Source: Escherichia marmotae
GTDB lineage: Bacteria; Pseudomonadota; Gammaproteobacteria; Enterobacterales; Enterobacteriaceae
Assembly (NCBI RefSeq): GCF_002900365.1
Contig: NZ_CP025979.1
Span: forward strand, 3,596,001 to 3,660,000
Length of the DNA stretch: 64,000 nucleotides
Direction: 5' to 3'
Shown: positions 56,454 through 64,000 of the stretch, piece by piece
How the letters are laid out: the number at the start of each line of letters is the position of its first letter
Numbering within the stretch: the first letter of the stretch is position 1
Notes under the pieces: generated by a model
Database searches by the model: none
Told to the model about the DNA's origin: nothing
The model's input: only the letters and a program-made list of their open reading frames with translations
Made by a program: the position numbers and the translations under genes

Positions 56454-57121
56454 CCTGGTCTCGTCGCCAGTTTCTCACCGGCGTCGGCGTGCTGGCAGCC
56501 GTCAGCGGCACCGCAGGGCGCGTGGTGGCGAAAACGTTGAATATCAATGGCGTGCGTTACGGCATGGTGCATGACGAGTCGTTATGCATCGGCTGTACCG
56601 CCTGTATGGATGCTTGTCGGGAAGTGAACAAGGTGCCGGAAGGTGTTTCGCGCCTGACGATTATTCGCAGCGAGCCGCAGGGCGAATTTCCTGATGTGAA
56701 ATATCGCTTCTTCCGTAAGTCTTGCCAGCACTGTGACCATGCGCCGTGCGTTGACGTCTGCCCGACCGGTGCATCTTTTCGCGATGCCGCCAGCGGGATT
56801 GTCGATGTTAATCCGGATCTCTGCGTCGGTTGTCAGTACTGCATCGCCGCCTGTCCGTACCGCGTGCGCTTTATCCATCCGGTCACGAAGACCGCGGACA
56901 AATGCGACTTCTGCCGTAAGACCAATTTGCAGGCCGGTAAGCTGCCCGCGTGCGTTGAGGCTTGCCCGACGAAGGCGCTGACATTTGGCAATCTGGATGA
57001 TCCCAACAGTGAAATTTCAAAACTGCTGCGCCAGAAAACCACTTACCGCTACAAGCTGGCGCTGGGAACCAAGCCGAAGCTGTACCGCGTGCCGTTTAAA
57101 TACGGGGAGGTAAGCCAATGA
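56450..57121 (+). CDS. nrfC: NrfC, iron-sulfur protein
   Basis: Periplasm-facing 4x[4Fe-4S] ferredoxin-like subunit, 223 residues, exported by Tat (SRRQFLTGVGVLAAVSG). Cysteine groups: CIGCTACMDAC, CQHCDHAPCVDVCP, CVGCQYCIAACP and CDFC … CVEACP. With NrfD it forms the quinol dehydrogenase that passes menaquinol electrons to NrfB. ATGA overlaps join it to nrfB and nrfD. Confidence 0.98.
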   Translation: MTWSRRQFLTGVGVLAAVSGTAGRVVAKTLNINGVRYGMVHDESLCIGCTACMDACREVNKVPEGVSRLTIIRSEPQGEFPDVKYRFFRKSCQHCDHAPCVDVCPTGASFRDAASGIVDVNPDLCVGCQYCIAACPYRVRFIHPVTKTADKCDFCRKTNLQAGKLPACVEACPTKALTFGNLDDPNSEISKLLRQKTTYRYKLALGTKPKLYRVPFKYGEVSQ

Positions 57122-58074
57122 CTCAGGCTTCCGCATTTCATTTTGAATCGCTGGTGTGGGACTGGCCGATTGCCATCTATCTGTTTTTAGTGGGAATTTC
57201 TGCGGGGTTGGTGACGCTGGCTGTGTTGCTGCGTCGTTTCTATCCACAGGTGGGCGGTGCAGACAGTACGTTGCTGCGTACCACGCTGTTTGTCGGGCCT
57301 GGCGCGGTGATCCTCGGTTTGTTGATCCTCGTCTTCCACCTGACGAAGCCGTGGACCTTCTGGAAACTGATGTTCCACTACAGTTTTACCTCGGTGATGT
57401 CGATGGGGGTGATGCTGTTTCAGCTCTACATGGTGGTGCTGGTGCTGTGGCTGGCGAAAATCTTTGAACAAGATTTGCTTGCCCTGCAACAACGCTGGTT
57501 GCCGAAGCTGGGGATCGTGCAAAAGGTTCTGACCCTGCTGACGCCTGTTCATCGCGGGCTGGAAACGCTGATGCTGGTGCTGGCGGTGTTGCTGGGGGCT
57601 TATACCGGTTTTCTGCTGTCGGCGCTGAAATCGTATCCGTTCCTCAATAACCCGATTCTGCCGGTGCTGTTCCTGTTCTCCGGCATCTCGTCCGGTGCGG
57701 CAGTGGCGCTGATCGCCATGGCGATACGCCAGCGCAATAACCCGCATTCCACGGAAGCGCACTTTGTTCACCGTATGGAAATACCCGTTGTATGGGGTGA
57801 AATCTTCCTGCTGGTGGCGTTTTTCGTCGGTCTGGCGTTGGGCGATGACGGTAAAGTGCGGGCGCTGGTGGCAGCATTGGGCGGCGGTTTCTGGACAGGG
57901 TGGTTCTGGCTTGGCGTTGTCGGGCTGGGGCTGATTGTGCCAATGCTGCTCAAACCGTGGGTGAATCGCAGTTCCGGCATTCCCGCCGTGCTGGCGGCGT
58001 GTGGAGCCAGCCTGATCGGTGTGTTGATGCTGCGCTTTTTCATTCTCTACGCTGGGCAGTTGACGGTGGCGTAG
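57118..58074 (+). CDS. nrfD: NrfD, menaquinol-oxidising membrane subunit
   Basis: NrfD/PsrC-family inner-membrane protein, 318 residues with eight or nine helices (IAIYLFLVGISAGLVTLAVL at the start, a helix ending with VWGEIFLLVAFFVGLALG, and CGASLIGVLMLRFFILYAGQ at the end). It oxidises menaquinol and passes electrons to NrfC. It overlaps nrfC by 4 bp. The nrfE frame opens immediately after. Confidence 0.98.
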   Translation: MTQASAFHFESLVWDWPIAIYLFLVGISAGLVTLAVLLRRFYPQVGGADSTLLRTTLFVGPGAVILGLLILVFHLTKPWTFWKLMFHYSFTSVMSMGVMLFQLYMVVLVLWLAKIFEQDLLALQQRWLPKLGIVQKVLTLLTPVHRGLETLMLVLAVLLGAYTGFLLSALKSYPFLNNPILPVLFLFSGISSGAAVALIAMAIRQRNNPHSTEAHFVHRMEIPVVWGEIFLLVAFFVGLALGDDGKVRALVAALGGGFWTGWFWLGVVGLGLIVPMLLKPWVNRSSGIPAVLAACGASLIGVLMLRFFILYAGQLTVA

Positions 58075-58129
58075 GCCAGAAAAGAGGTGGTTTCTGGACG
58101 TATTCCTTCCTGAAGTCGGTTTTCTGGCG

Positions 58130-59812
58130 TTGTTGTTAAGTCTCGGGGTCAACGTGTTGACCCCGTTGACGACCTTCGTGGGTGTGCGACTGCGCTGGCC
58201 TGCTATGATGCGGCTCACCAGCATCGGCACTCTGGCACAGTTCGCGCTCCTGCTGCTTGCCTTTGGCGTACTGACGTATTGTTTTCTCACCAGCGATTTC
58301 TCGGTTATTTATGTCGCTCAACATAGCTACAGTTTGCTGTCGTGGGAACTCAAACTAGCGGCGGTGTGGGGCGGTCATGAAGGTTCGTTGCTGCTTTGGG
58401 TGCTGTTGCTTTCCGCCTGGAGCGCGCTGTTTGCCTGGCATTATCGGCAGCAAACCGGGTCGCTATTTCCGCTCACGTTAGCCGTTTTATCTCTCATACT
58501 CGCCGCGCTGCTGCTGTTTGTGTTGCTGTGGTCTGATCCCTTTGTGCGCATATTCCCACCAGCAATCGAAGGCCGCGATCTCAATCCGATGCTGCAGCAT
58601 CTAGGTCTTATCTTCCATCCGCCGCTGCTTTATCTCGGCTATGGCGGTTTGATGGTGGCGACGAGTGTGGCGCTGGCGAGTTTACTGCGCGGCGAGTTTG
58701 ATGCAGCCAGCGCCCGTGTCTGCTGGCGATGGGCGCTGCCGGGGTGGTGTGCATTAACGGCGGGGATCATCCTCGGTTCCTGGTGGGCCTATTGCGAACT
58801 GGGTTGGGGCGGCTGGTGGTTCTGGGACCCGGTGGAAAACGCCTCCTTATTACCCTGGCTTTCTGCCACTGCGCTGCTGCACAGTTTGTCTCTGACACGT
58901 CGGCAGGGAATTTTACGCCACTGGTCTCTGTTGCTGGCGATAGTTACGCTGATGCTGTCGCTGCTGGGTACGTTGATTGTTCGTTCCGGCATTCTGGTTT
59001 CGGTTCATGCGTTCGCGCTGGATAACGTTCGCGCCGTGCCGCTGTTCAGCCTGTTTGCACTGATTAGCCTTGCGTCTTTGGCGCTGTATAGCTGGCGGGC
59101 GCGGGACGGTGGCTCTGCGGTGCGTTTTTCGGGGTTATCGCGGGAAATGTTAATTCTCGCAACGCTGTTACTGTTTTGCGCGGTGCTGCTGATCGTACTG
59201 GTGGGAACGCTGTATCCGATGATTTACGGCCTGCTGGGCTGGGGGCGTCTCTCCGTTGGTGCGCCGTATTTTAATCGCGCGACATTACCGTTTGGTTTGT
59301 TGATGCTGGTGGTGATTGTGCTGGCGACGTATGTCTCTGGCAAACGTGCACCGCTTCCGGCGCTGCTGGCACATTCTGGTGTGCTGTTATTTGCCGCCGG
59401 GATCGTGGTTTCCAGCATTAGCCGTCAGGAGATCAGCCTGAATTTACAGCCGGGTCAGCAGGTGACGCTGGCGGGTTACACCTTCCGTTTTGAACGCCTC
59501 GATCTGCAAGCCAAAGGCAATTACACCAGCGAAAAAGCGGTAGTGGCGCTGTTTGACCATCAGCAACGTATTGGTGAACTGACGCCGGAGCGGCGTTTTT
59601 ATGAAGCGCGCCGTCAGCAAATGATGGAGCCGTCTATTTGCTGGAACGGCATCCATGACTGGTATGCAGTGATGGGGGAGAAAACCGGGCCAGATCGATA
59701 CGCTTTTCGTTTGTATGTACAAAGCGGCGTGCGCTGGATCTGGGGGGGAGGGTTGTTGATGATTGCGGGTGCATTGCTAAGCGGATGGCGGGGGAGAAAT
59801 CGCGATGAATAA
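58130..59812 (+). CDS. nrfE: NrfE, cytochrome c heme lyase subunit
   Basis: CcmF-like membrane protein of the NrfEFG complex that attaches heme to the CWSCK motif of NrfA. From TTG 58130 it has 560 residues. The WWD-type heme loop is WGGWWFWDPVENASLLPW (about 223-240), with conserved HPPLLYLGYGG and VWGGHEGSLLLWVLLL regions. The start is uncertain: a downstream GTG at 58154 gives 552 residues, but the frame is open upstream and encodes LDVFLPEVGFLALLLSLG from CTG 58094, like the PEIG N-terminus of CcmF. Full length otherwise; overlaps nrfF by 8 bp. Confidence 0.93.
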   Translation: MLLSLGVNVLTPLTTFVGVRLRWPAMMRLTSIGTLAQFALLLLAFGVLTYCFLTSDFSVIYVAQHSYSLLSWELKLAAVWGGHEGSLLLWVLLLSAWSALFAWHYRQQTGSLFPLTLAVLSLILAALLLFVLLWSDPFVRIFPPAIEGRDLNPMLQHLGLIFHPPLLYLGYGGLMVATSVALASLLRGEFDAASARVCWRWALPGWCALTAGIILGSWWAYCELGWGGWWFWDPVENASLLPWLSATALLHSLSLTRRQGILRHWSLLLAIVTLMLSLLGTLIVRSGILVSVHAFALDNVRAVPLFSLFALISLASLALYSWRARDGGSAVRFSGLSREMLILATLLLFCAVLLIVLVGTLYPMIYGLLGWGRLSVGAPYFNRATLPFGLLMLVVIVLATYVSGKRAPLPALLAHSGVLLFAAGIVVSSISRQEISLNLQPGQQVTLAGYTFRFERLDLQAKGNYTSEKAVVALFDHQQRIGELTPERRFYEARRQQMMEPSICWNGIHDWYAVMGEKTGPDRYAFRLYVQSGVRWIWGGGLLMIAGALLSGWRGRNRDE

Positions 59813-60188
59813 ATTGCTTCTCACGTTACTGTTGATATTTGCCTGTTTTGCACACGCCCAGGTCGTAGACACCTGGCAATTCGCCAATCTGCAACAACAG
59901 GAACAGGCGTTAAATATTGCCAGTCAGTTACGTTGCCCGCAGTGTCAGAATCAGAACTTACTGGAATCCAACGCGCCGGTGGCAGTCAGTATGCGTCATC
60001 AGGTTTACAAGATGGTGGCGGAGGGGAAAAGCAAAGCTGAGATTGTCGGCTGGATGACCGAACGCTACGGTGATTTTGTCCGCTATAACCCACCGCTGAC
60101 CAGCCAGACGCTGCTCCTGTGGGCGCTGCCAGTGGTGTTGTTACTGCTAATGGCGCTGATCCTCTGGCGGGTGAGGGGGAAACGATGA
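59805..60188 (+). CDS. nrfF: NrfF, heme lyase subunit (CcmH-like)
   Basis: Encodes 127 residues with a signal peptide (MNKLLLTLLLIFACFAHA), the thiol motif RCPQCQNQNLLESNAPVA (about 44-61; CXXC reduces apocytochrome) and a C-terminal membrane anchor (LLLWALPVVLLLLMALILW). It works with NrfE and NrfG on NrfA. It overlaps nrfE by 8 and nrfG by 4 bases. Confidence 0.98.
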   Translation: MNKLLLTLLLIFACFAHAQVVDTWQFANLQQQEQALNIASQLRCPQCQNQNLLESNAPVAVSMRHQVYKMVAEGKSKAEIVGWMTERYGDFVRYNPPLTSQTLLLWALPVVLLLLMALILWRVRGKR

Positions 60189-60781
60189 AACAGCCTCAAG
60201 TGCCGGTAAAAACGCTGGTGGCGCTGGCGGTTGTGATGGCGCTGCTCTGTATCGGCGGTTATCTGTTAAGTCCGAAATGGCAGGCGGCACGTGCGGAGTA
60301 TCTGCGCCAGCGCGATCCGTTACATCAGTTTGCCAGCCAGCAAACACCGGAGACACAGCTTCAGGCATTGCAGGATAAAATTCGCGCCAACCCGCAAAAT
60401 AGCGAACAGTGGGCGCTGCTGGGCGAGTATTACCTGTGGCAAAACGATTACAGCAATTCGCTGCTGGCGTACCGTCAGGCGCTGCGACTGCGCGGTGAGA
60501 ACGCTGAACTGTACGCGGCGCTGGCGACGGTGCTTTATTACCAGGCCAGCCAGCATATGACCGCCCAGGCTCGTGCGATGATCGACAAAGCCCTGGCGCT
60601 GGACGAAAACGAAATCACCGCCCTGATGCTGCTGGCTTCTGATGCGTTTATGCAGGCGAACTACGCGCAATCCATCGAACTATGGCAAAAAGTGATGGAT
60701 CTCAACTCACCCAGGGTAAACCGGACACAGTTGGTTGAGTCGATTAATATGGCAAAACTGCTGCAGCGGCGATCGGATTAA
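60185..60781 (+). CDS. nrfG: NrfG, TPR subunit of heme lyase
   Basis: Encodes 198 residues with one N-terminal helix (LVALAVVMALLCIGGYLLS) and a periplasmic TPR domain (NSEQWALLGEYYLWQNDYSN, and ENAELYAALATVLYYQAS). It binds the C-terminus of NrfA and is needed for heme attachment at CWSCK. The longer frame from 60119 overlaps nrfF; ATG 60185 (ATGA with the nrfF stop) is chosen. Confidence 0.98.
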   Translation: MKQPQVPVKTLVALAVVMALLCIGGYLLSPKWQAARAEYLRQRDPLHQFASQQTPETQLQALQDKIRANPQNSEQWALLGEYYLWQNDYSNSLLAYRQALRLRGENAELYAALATVLYYQASQHMTAQARAMIDKALALDENEITALMLLASDAFMQANYAQSIELWQKVMDLNSPRVNRTQLVESINMAKLLQRRSD

Positions 60782-61123
60782 TCATCCGGAGCTGAAGATT
60801 ATGCTATTGAGCTGCATAAAAATTAACCGAATGAACGCATTCAGAAAATAATCACCAATCAGTATTATTGCAAATTAAACAAATAAAAATCTTTCAATAA
60901 CAAATGGTTATGCATTAATCTTGCCATAAACTCGCGTTATTATGCATTAATGCAGCGAAAAGCTCTGTTGTTAAAGGGTTGCGCAACATACCGCGCAAAT
61001 GATACTGATCATAAGCGTTAAAAAAATCTACAAACCAACGCAACACAATTCATGCCCTGGCAGTATGTCACGTTCTCACGTTTTTGAACGGGAGAGCGGC
61101 GCTCCATTGAGGAAGTTATTCTG
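60782..61123 (+). promoter_or_regulatory. gltP upstream region
   Basis: This 342-bp A/T-rich gap has no gene. A 12-bp perfect direct repeat TTATGCATTAAT occurs at 60908-60919 and 60940-60951 (32 bp apart, about three helical turns). The second copy extends to the palindrome TGCATTAATGCA (60944-60955). It probably holds the gltP promoter. Confidence 0.5.
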
Positions 61124-62437
61124 ATGAAAAATATAAAATTCAGCCTGGCCTGGCAGATTCTGTTTGCTATGGTGCTGGGCATTCTCCTGGGAAGTTACCT
61201 GCACTACCATAGCGACAGCCGCGAATGGCTGGTCGTCAATTTGCTCTCTCCGGCGGGTGATATTTTTATCCACCTGATCAAAATGATTGTTGTGCCGATT
61301 GTTATCTCCACGCTGGTTGTTGGGATTGCAGGTGTTGGTGATGCTAAACAACTCGGACGAATTGGCGCGAAAACCATTATCTACTTCGAGGTGATCACCA
61401 CCGTCGCTATCATTCTGGGGATCACTCTGGCGAACGTCTTCCAGCCCGGTTCCGGGGTGGATATGTCGCAGTTGGCGACTGTCGATATTTCGAAATATCA
61501 GAGCACCACGGAAGCGGTACAAAGCAGTTCCCACGGCATAATGGGCACTATTTTGTCGCTGGTGCCGACGAACATTGTGGCGTCGATGGCGAAAGGCGAA
61601 ATGCTGCCGATCATCTTCTTCTCGGTGCTGTTTGGTCTGGGACTTTCCTCCCTGCCCGCGACGCATCGTGAACCGTTGGTGACCGTGTTCCGCTCCATCT
61701 CCGAAACCATGTTTAAAGTGACTCACATGGTGATGCGTTACGCGCCGATTGGTGTGTTTGCGTTGATTGCGGTGACAGTAGCTAACTTTGGTTTTTCTTC
61801 TCTGTGGCCGCTGGCGAAACTGGTGCTGCTGGTGCATTTTGCCATTCTGTTCTTTGCGCTGGTGGTGTTGGGAATTGTGGCGCGCCTGTGCGGGTTAAGC
61901 GTCTGGATCCTGATTCGTATTCTGAAAGACGAGCTGATTCTGGCGTACTCCACTGCCAGCTCTGAAAGTGTGCTGCCGCGGATTATCGAGAAGATGGAAG
62001 CCTACGGCGCACCAGCGTCAATCACCAGTTTCGTGGTGCCAACTGGTTACTCCTTTAACCTCGATGGTTCGACGCTGTATCAAAGTATTGCCGCTATCTT
62101 CATCGCCCAGTTGTATGGCATTGACTTGTCCATCTGGCAGGAAATCATTCTGGTACTGACGCTGATGGTGACCTCGAAAGGGATTGCTGGCGTGCCGGGC
62201 GTGTCGTTTGTGGTGCTGCTGGCAACGCTGGGTAGCGTGGGGATCCCGCTGGAAGGCCTGGCGTTTATTGCCGGTGTTGACCGTATCCTCGATATGGCGC
62301 GTACTGCGCTGAACGTGGTGGGTAATGCGCTGGCGGTGCTGGTAATTGCCAAGTGGGAACACAAATTTGACCGCAAAAAGGCGATGGCCTACGAGCGTGA
62401 AGTGCTGGGCAAATTTGATAAGACGGCGGATCAGTAA
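61124..62437 (+). CDS. gltP: GltP, glutamate/aspartate:H+ symporter
   Basis: DAACS-family inner-membrane carrier, 437 residues with eight helices and two re-entrant loops. The family signatures are STASSESVLPRIIEKMEAYG (HP1) and VVPTGYSFNLDGSTLYQSIA; the latter contains the substrate/cation-binding asparagine and aspartate region. HP2 is SKGIAGVPGVSFVVLLATLG. Preceded by TTGAGGAAG. Intact. Confidence 0.98.
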   Translation: MKNIKFSLAWQILFAMVLGILLGSYLHYHSDSREWLVVNLLSPAGDIFIHLIKMIVVPIVISTLVVGIAGVGDAKQLGRIGAKTIIYFEVITTVAIILGITLANVFQPGSGVDMSQLATVDISKYQSTTEAVQSSSHGIMGTILSLVPTNIVASMAKGEMLPIIFFSVLFGLGLSSLPATHREPLVTVFRSISETMFKVTHMVMRYAPIGVFALIAVTVANFGFSSLWPLAKLVLLVHFAILFFALVVLGIVARLCGLSVWILIRILKDELILAYSTASSESVLPRIIEKMEAYGAPASITSFVVPTGYSFNLDGSTLYQSIAAIFIAQLYGIDLSIWQEIILVLTLMVTSKGIAGVPGVSFVVLLATLGSVGIPLEGLAFIAGVDRILDMARTALNVVGNALAVLVIAKWEHKFDRKKAMAYEREVLGKFDKTADQ

Positions 62438-62443
62438 TTGAAG

Positions 62444-62592
62444 ATTGCCGGGAAGTTATATCCACCCGGCAATGTGTGGATGCCTGATGCGACGCTTACC
62501 GCGTCTTATCAGGCCTACGCCAGACTGCACAATAGCCTGATTTAGCGTAATTTTTGTAGGTCGGATAAGGCGTTTACGCCGCATCCGACACC
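62444..62592. repeat. Hairpin and BIME between gltP and yjcO
   Basis: A 9-bp stem ATTGCCGGG / CCCGGCAAT (62444-62473) follows gltP without a U tract. Then come inverted REPs GCCTGATGCGACGCTTACCG … and TAGGTCGGATAAGGCGTTTA … GCATCCGACA (about 62483-62590) around a linker of about 40 bp. Confidence 0.88.
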
Positions 62593-62598
62593 CCAATT

Positions 62599-63288
62599 TT
62601 AGCCATTAGTTAACTTTTCAAATTCTTCACATCCGGTATCAAACCCTTCCATACAGCTCAGGTTCAACCAGTGCAGCGCCTTTTGTTTGTTCTTCTCGAT
62701 AAAACCTTCTTCACCGTTTAAGAACATCATTCCCGCCCAATACTCGGAATACCCGGTACGGGAAATGGTAGAGCTACGCTTGAAATACCAGGTTGCTTTG
62801 TCATCGTCGGCCTTGATGCCCACGCCGTTGGCGTAAATTAAGCCAAGCAGCATTTGGGCATCAACGGCGGAGTCGTTCTCCAAATCTTCCGAGGCGTTTT
62901 CTAACAGTGAAATCGCTTTCGGATAATCCGGTTTACCTGCCTAGGTATTAACCAGAATATGTGCCAGCGTCACTTCACCTTCTTTACTGCCAGCTTGCGC
63001 CGCTTTTTCGGCAAGCACTTTTGCTTGTGGATAGTCCAGACTGACCGGATTAGTGATTTTGATCTGCGCTAACAGCGCGCAGGCATCGGCATCACCGCTG
63101 TCAGCGGCTTTCTGTGCCCAATATTCGGCTTTGCTCAAGTCGCCGGAGCTAAACCAGCTATCGGCAAGAAAATATTGTGCGCGTTTATCTCCGGCCTCTG
63201 CTGCCTTTACATACTGGCTGCCTGGCTCGGAGTCGTCCGCGTGGGCAAAGAATGTCAAAAATAACATCAAAGTGATAATTTTTTTCAT
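62599..63288 (-). pseudogene. yjcO: YjcO, Sel1-repeat protein, amber-interrupted
   Basis: Full-length YjcO reading frame of 229 codons from ATG 63288 (MKKIITLMLFLTFFAHADDS, signal peptide), but codon 116 is TAG (62941-62943 on the plus strand reads CTA) where K-12 has CAG (Gln) in VNTQAGKPDY as I remember it. Downstream AGKPDYPKAISLLENASEDL stays in frame to the normal end KLTNG, with no other lesion. Sel1/TPR-like repeats (GDKRAQYFLADSWFSSGDLS, DADACALLAQIK, LLGLIYANGVG) are visible on both sides. The gene is either a recent pseudogene or a sequencing error; a truncated 115-residue product or readthrough is possible. Confidence 0.88.
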
Positions 63289-63398
63289 TTTGATAATGAG
63301 GTTTGGTAGGGTATAGACAGTATAAAGTGTTCGGATGGACAAAAAAACAACTGTAAAAAGACCTGCAGGCAGAATGATTTAATGCGATGTAAGGATTT

Positions 63399-64000
63399 TT
63401 AATCCATCCGATGCTCACCTTTTTCCAGAGCGTTGCGATCGAAAAATCGCTGAATTTTCCCCCCATCCATCATTGCCGCCCGGTCAGACATGTGCGCGAT
63501 GACATCTGCATCGTGGCTGACCAGCAGATAGGTCATTTGGTGCTTCCGCTTCAGTTGATTCAACAAATTAAGAATTTCCGCTTGTACCGACATATCCAGT
63601 GCTGAGGTGGGTTCATCCAGCAGAAGAAGTTGTGGCCGTAATAATAGGGCGCGAGCAATAACCACACGTTGTCGCTGACCACCGGAAAGTTGATGCGGGT
63701 AGCGGCGAGCGGCGTCGGCAGGTAAACCAACTTGTTCCAGTGCGGTATGGACGTGTTTTTCTATTTCACGTTCACCACGGATTTTGAGCGGTTCAGCCAG
63801 CGTTCGCCACAACGTATGATTGGGATGCAATGAGGCATAGGGATCCTGAAACACCATTTGCACATTGCGGCGGAGATCGCCCTGAAAACGCATGCCTGGT
63901 TTGATGGTGTGCCCAAACAGCGATACCTGGCCGCGCCAGTCGCGCTGTAATCCGGCAATTACGCGCAAAATTGTGGATTTTCCACAGCCTGATTCGCCAA
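63399..64000 (-). CDS. Oligopeptide-type ABC transporter ATPase (partial)
   Basis: C-terminal 200 residues of an ABC ATPase that enters from beyond the right edge. Walker A GESGCGKST is at the edge (about 63974-63998), followed by ILRVIAGLQRDWRGQVSLFG. The Q-loop with family insert is VQMVFQDPYASLHPNHTL, signature HQLSGGQRQRVVIARALLLR, Walker B LLLLDEPTSALDMSVQAEIL and H-loop LLVSHDADVI. This pattern is the Dpp/Opp/Nik (peptide or nickel) importer group. The C-terminus is short (RNALEKGEHRMD), lacking the long oligopeptide-domain tail. K-12 has fdhF after yjcO, so this is an accessory gene. Partners and substrate lie outside the window. Confidence 0.88.
   Translation of the reverse strand, partial: GESGCGKSTILRVIAGLQRDWRGQVSLFGHTIKPGMRFQGDLRRNVQMVFQDPYASLHPNHTLWRTLAEPLKIRGEREIEKHVHTALEQVGLPADAARRYPHQLSGGQRQRVVIARALLLRPQLLLLDEPTSALDMSVQAEILNLLNQLKRKHQMTYLLVSHDADVIAHMSDRAAMMDGGKIQRFFDRNALEKGEHRMD

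Noticed and set aside
57187..58290. 367-residue frame antisense to nrfD/nrfE
   Set aside because: Low-complexity Gln/His/Arg-rich translation typical of a shadow of a membrane-protein gene.
61076..61837. 253-residue frame antisense to gltP
   Set aside because: His/Gln/Arg-rich shadow of hydrophobic gltP codons; no ribosome-binding site.

Overview
The window is chromosomal DNA of an Escherichia. Gene order follows the 91-93 minute region of E. coli K-12 almost gene for gene: yjbFGH, psiE, mal, ubiCA, plsB, dgkA, lexA-dinF, zur, dusA, pspG, qorA, dnaB-alr-tyrB, aphA, uvrA/ssb, soxRS, yjcE, acs, nrf, gltP. Many proteins differ from the K-12 versions as I remember them (MalE, LamB loop 9, PdeC, DusA N-terminus). 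Several K-12 genes are missing from their usual slots: xylE between psiE and malG, yjbI after malM, and yjbL/yjbM between zur and dusA. A divergent E. coli lineage or a sister species/cryptic clade is likely; I cannot name it from this sequence alone.

Layout. 1-3.9 kb: exopolysaccharide operon yjbEFGH (3' part), yjbT, psiE. 3.9-12.7 kb: divergent maltose regulon malEFG / malK-lamB-malM around a shared MalT/CRP control region, interrupted by two large REP (BIME) arrays. 12.8-21.9 kb: ubiquinone synthesis (ubiC, ubiA), phospholipid genes (plsB, dgkA), SOS genes (lexA, dinF), yjbJ, zur, dusA, pspG. 22.0-23.9 kb: a group IIC-like intron with its reverse transcriptase, sitting exactly behind the qorA terminator. 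24.9-32.2 kb: an accessory block between qorA and dnaB with a CoA-transferase, a crotonase, an MHS-type carboxylate transporter and a fumarate-reductase-like flavoprotein in one operon, plus a divergent LacI-type regulator. 32.2-45.2 kb: dnaB, alr, tyrB, aphA, yjbQR, uvrA/ssb (shared SOS box), yjcB, pdeC, soxS/soxR and the sRNA RyjA. 45.7-54.0 kb: ghxP, yjcE, and the acetate-scavenging operon acs-yjcH-actP split by a roughly 1-kb tandem array of 91-bp BIME units. 54.4-60.8 kb: complete nrfABCDEFG for periplasmic nitrite reduction to ammonia. 61.1-64 kb: gltP, yjcO (broken by one amber codon), and the 3' part of an oligopeptide-type ABC ATPase gene not found here in K-12.

The least ordinary parts are the qorA-dnaB operon, which looks like a CoA-linked carboxylic-acid pathway similar in logic to carnitine respiration; the IIC intron; three separately amplified 91-bp BIME arrays; and a 49-bp insertion-sequence end remnant lodged in the loop of the ubiA terminator.
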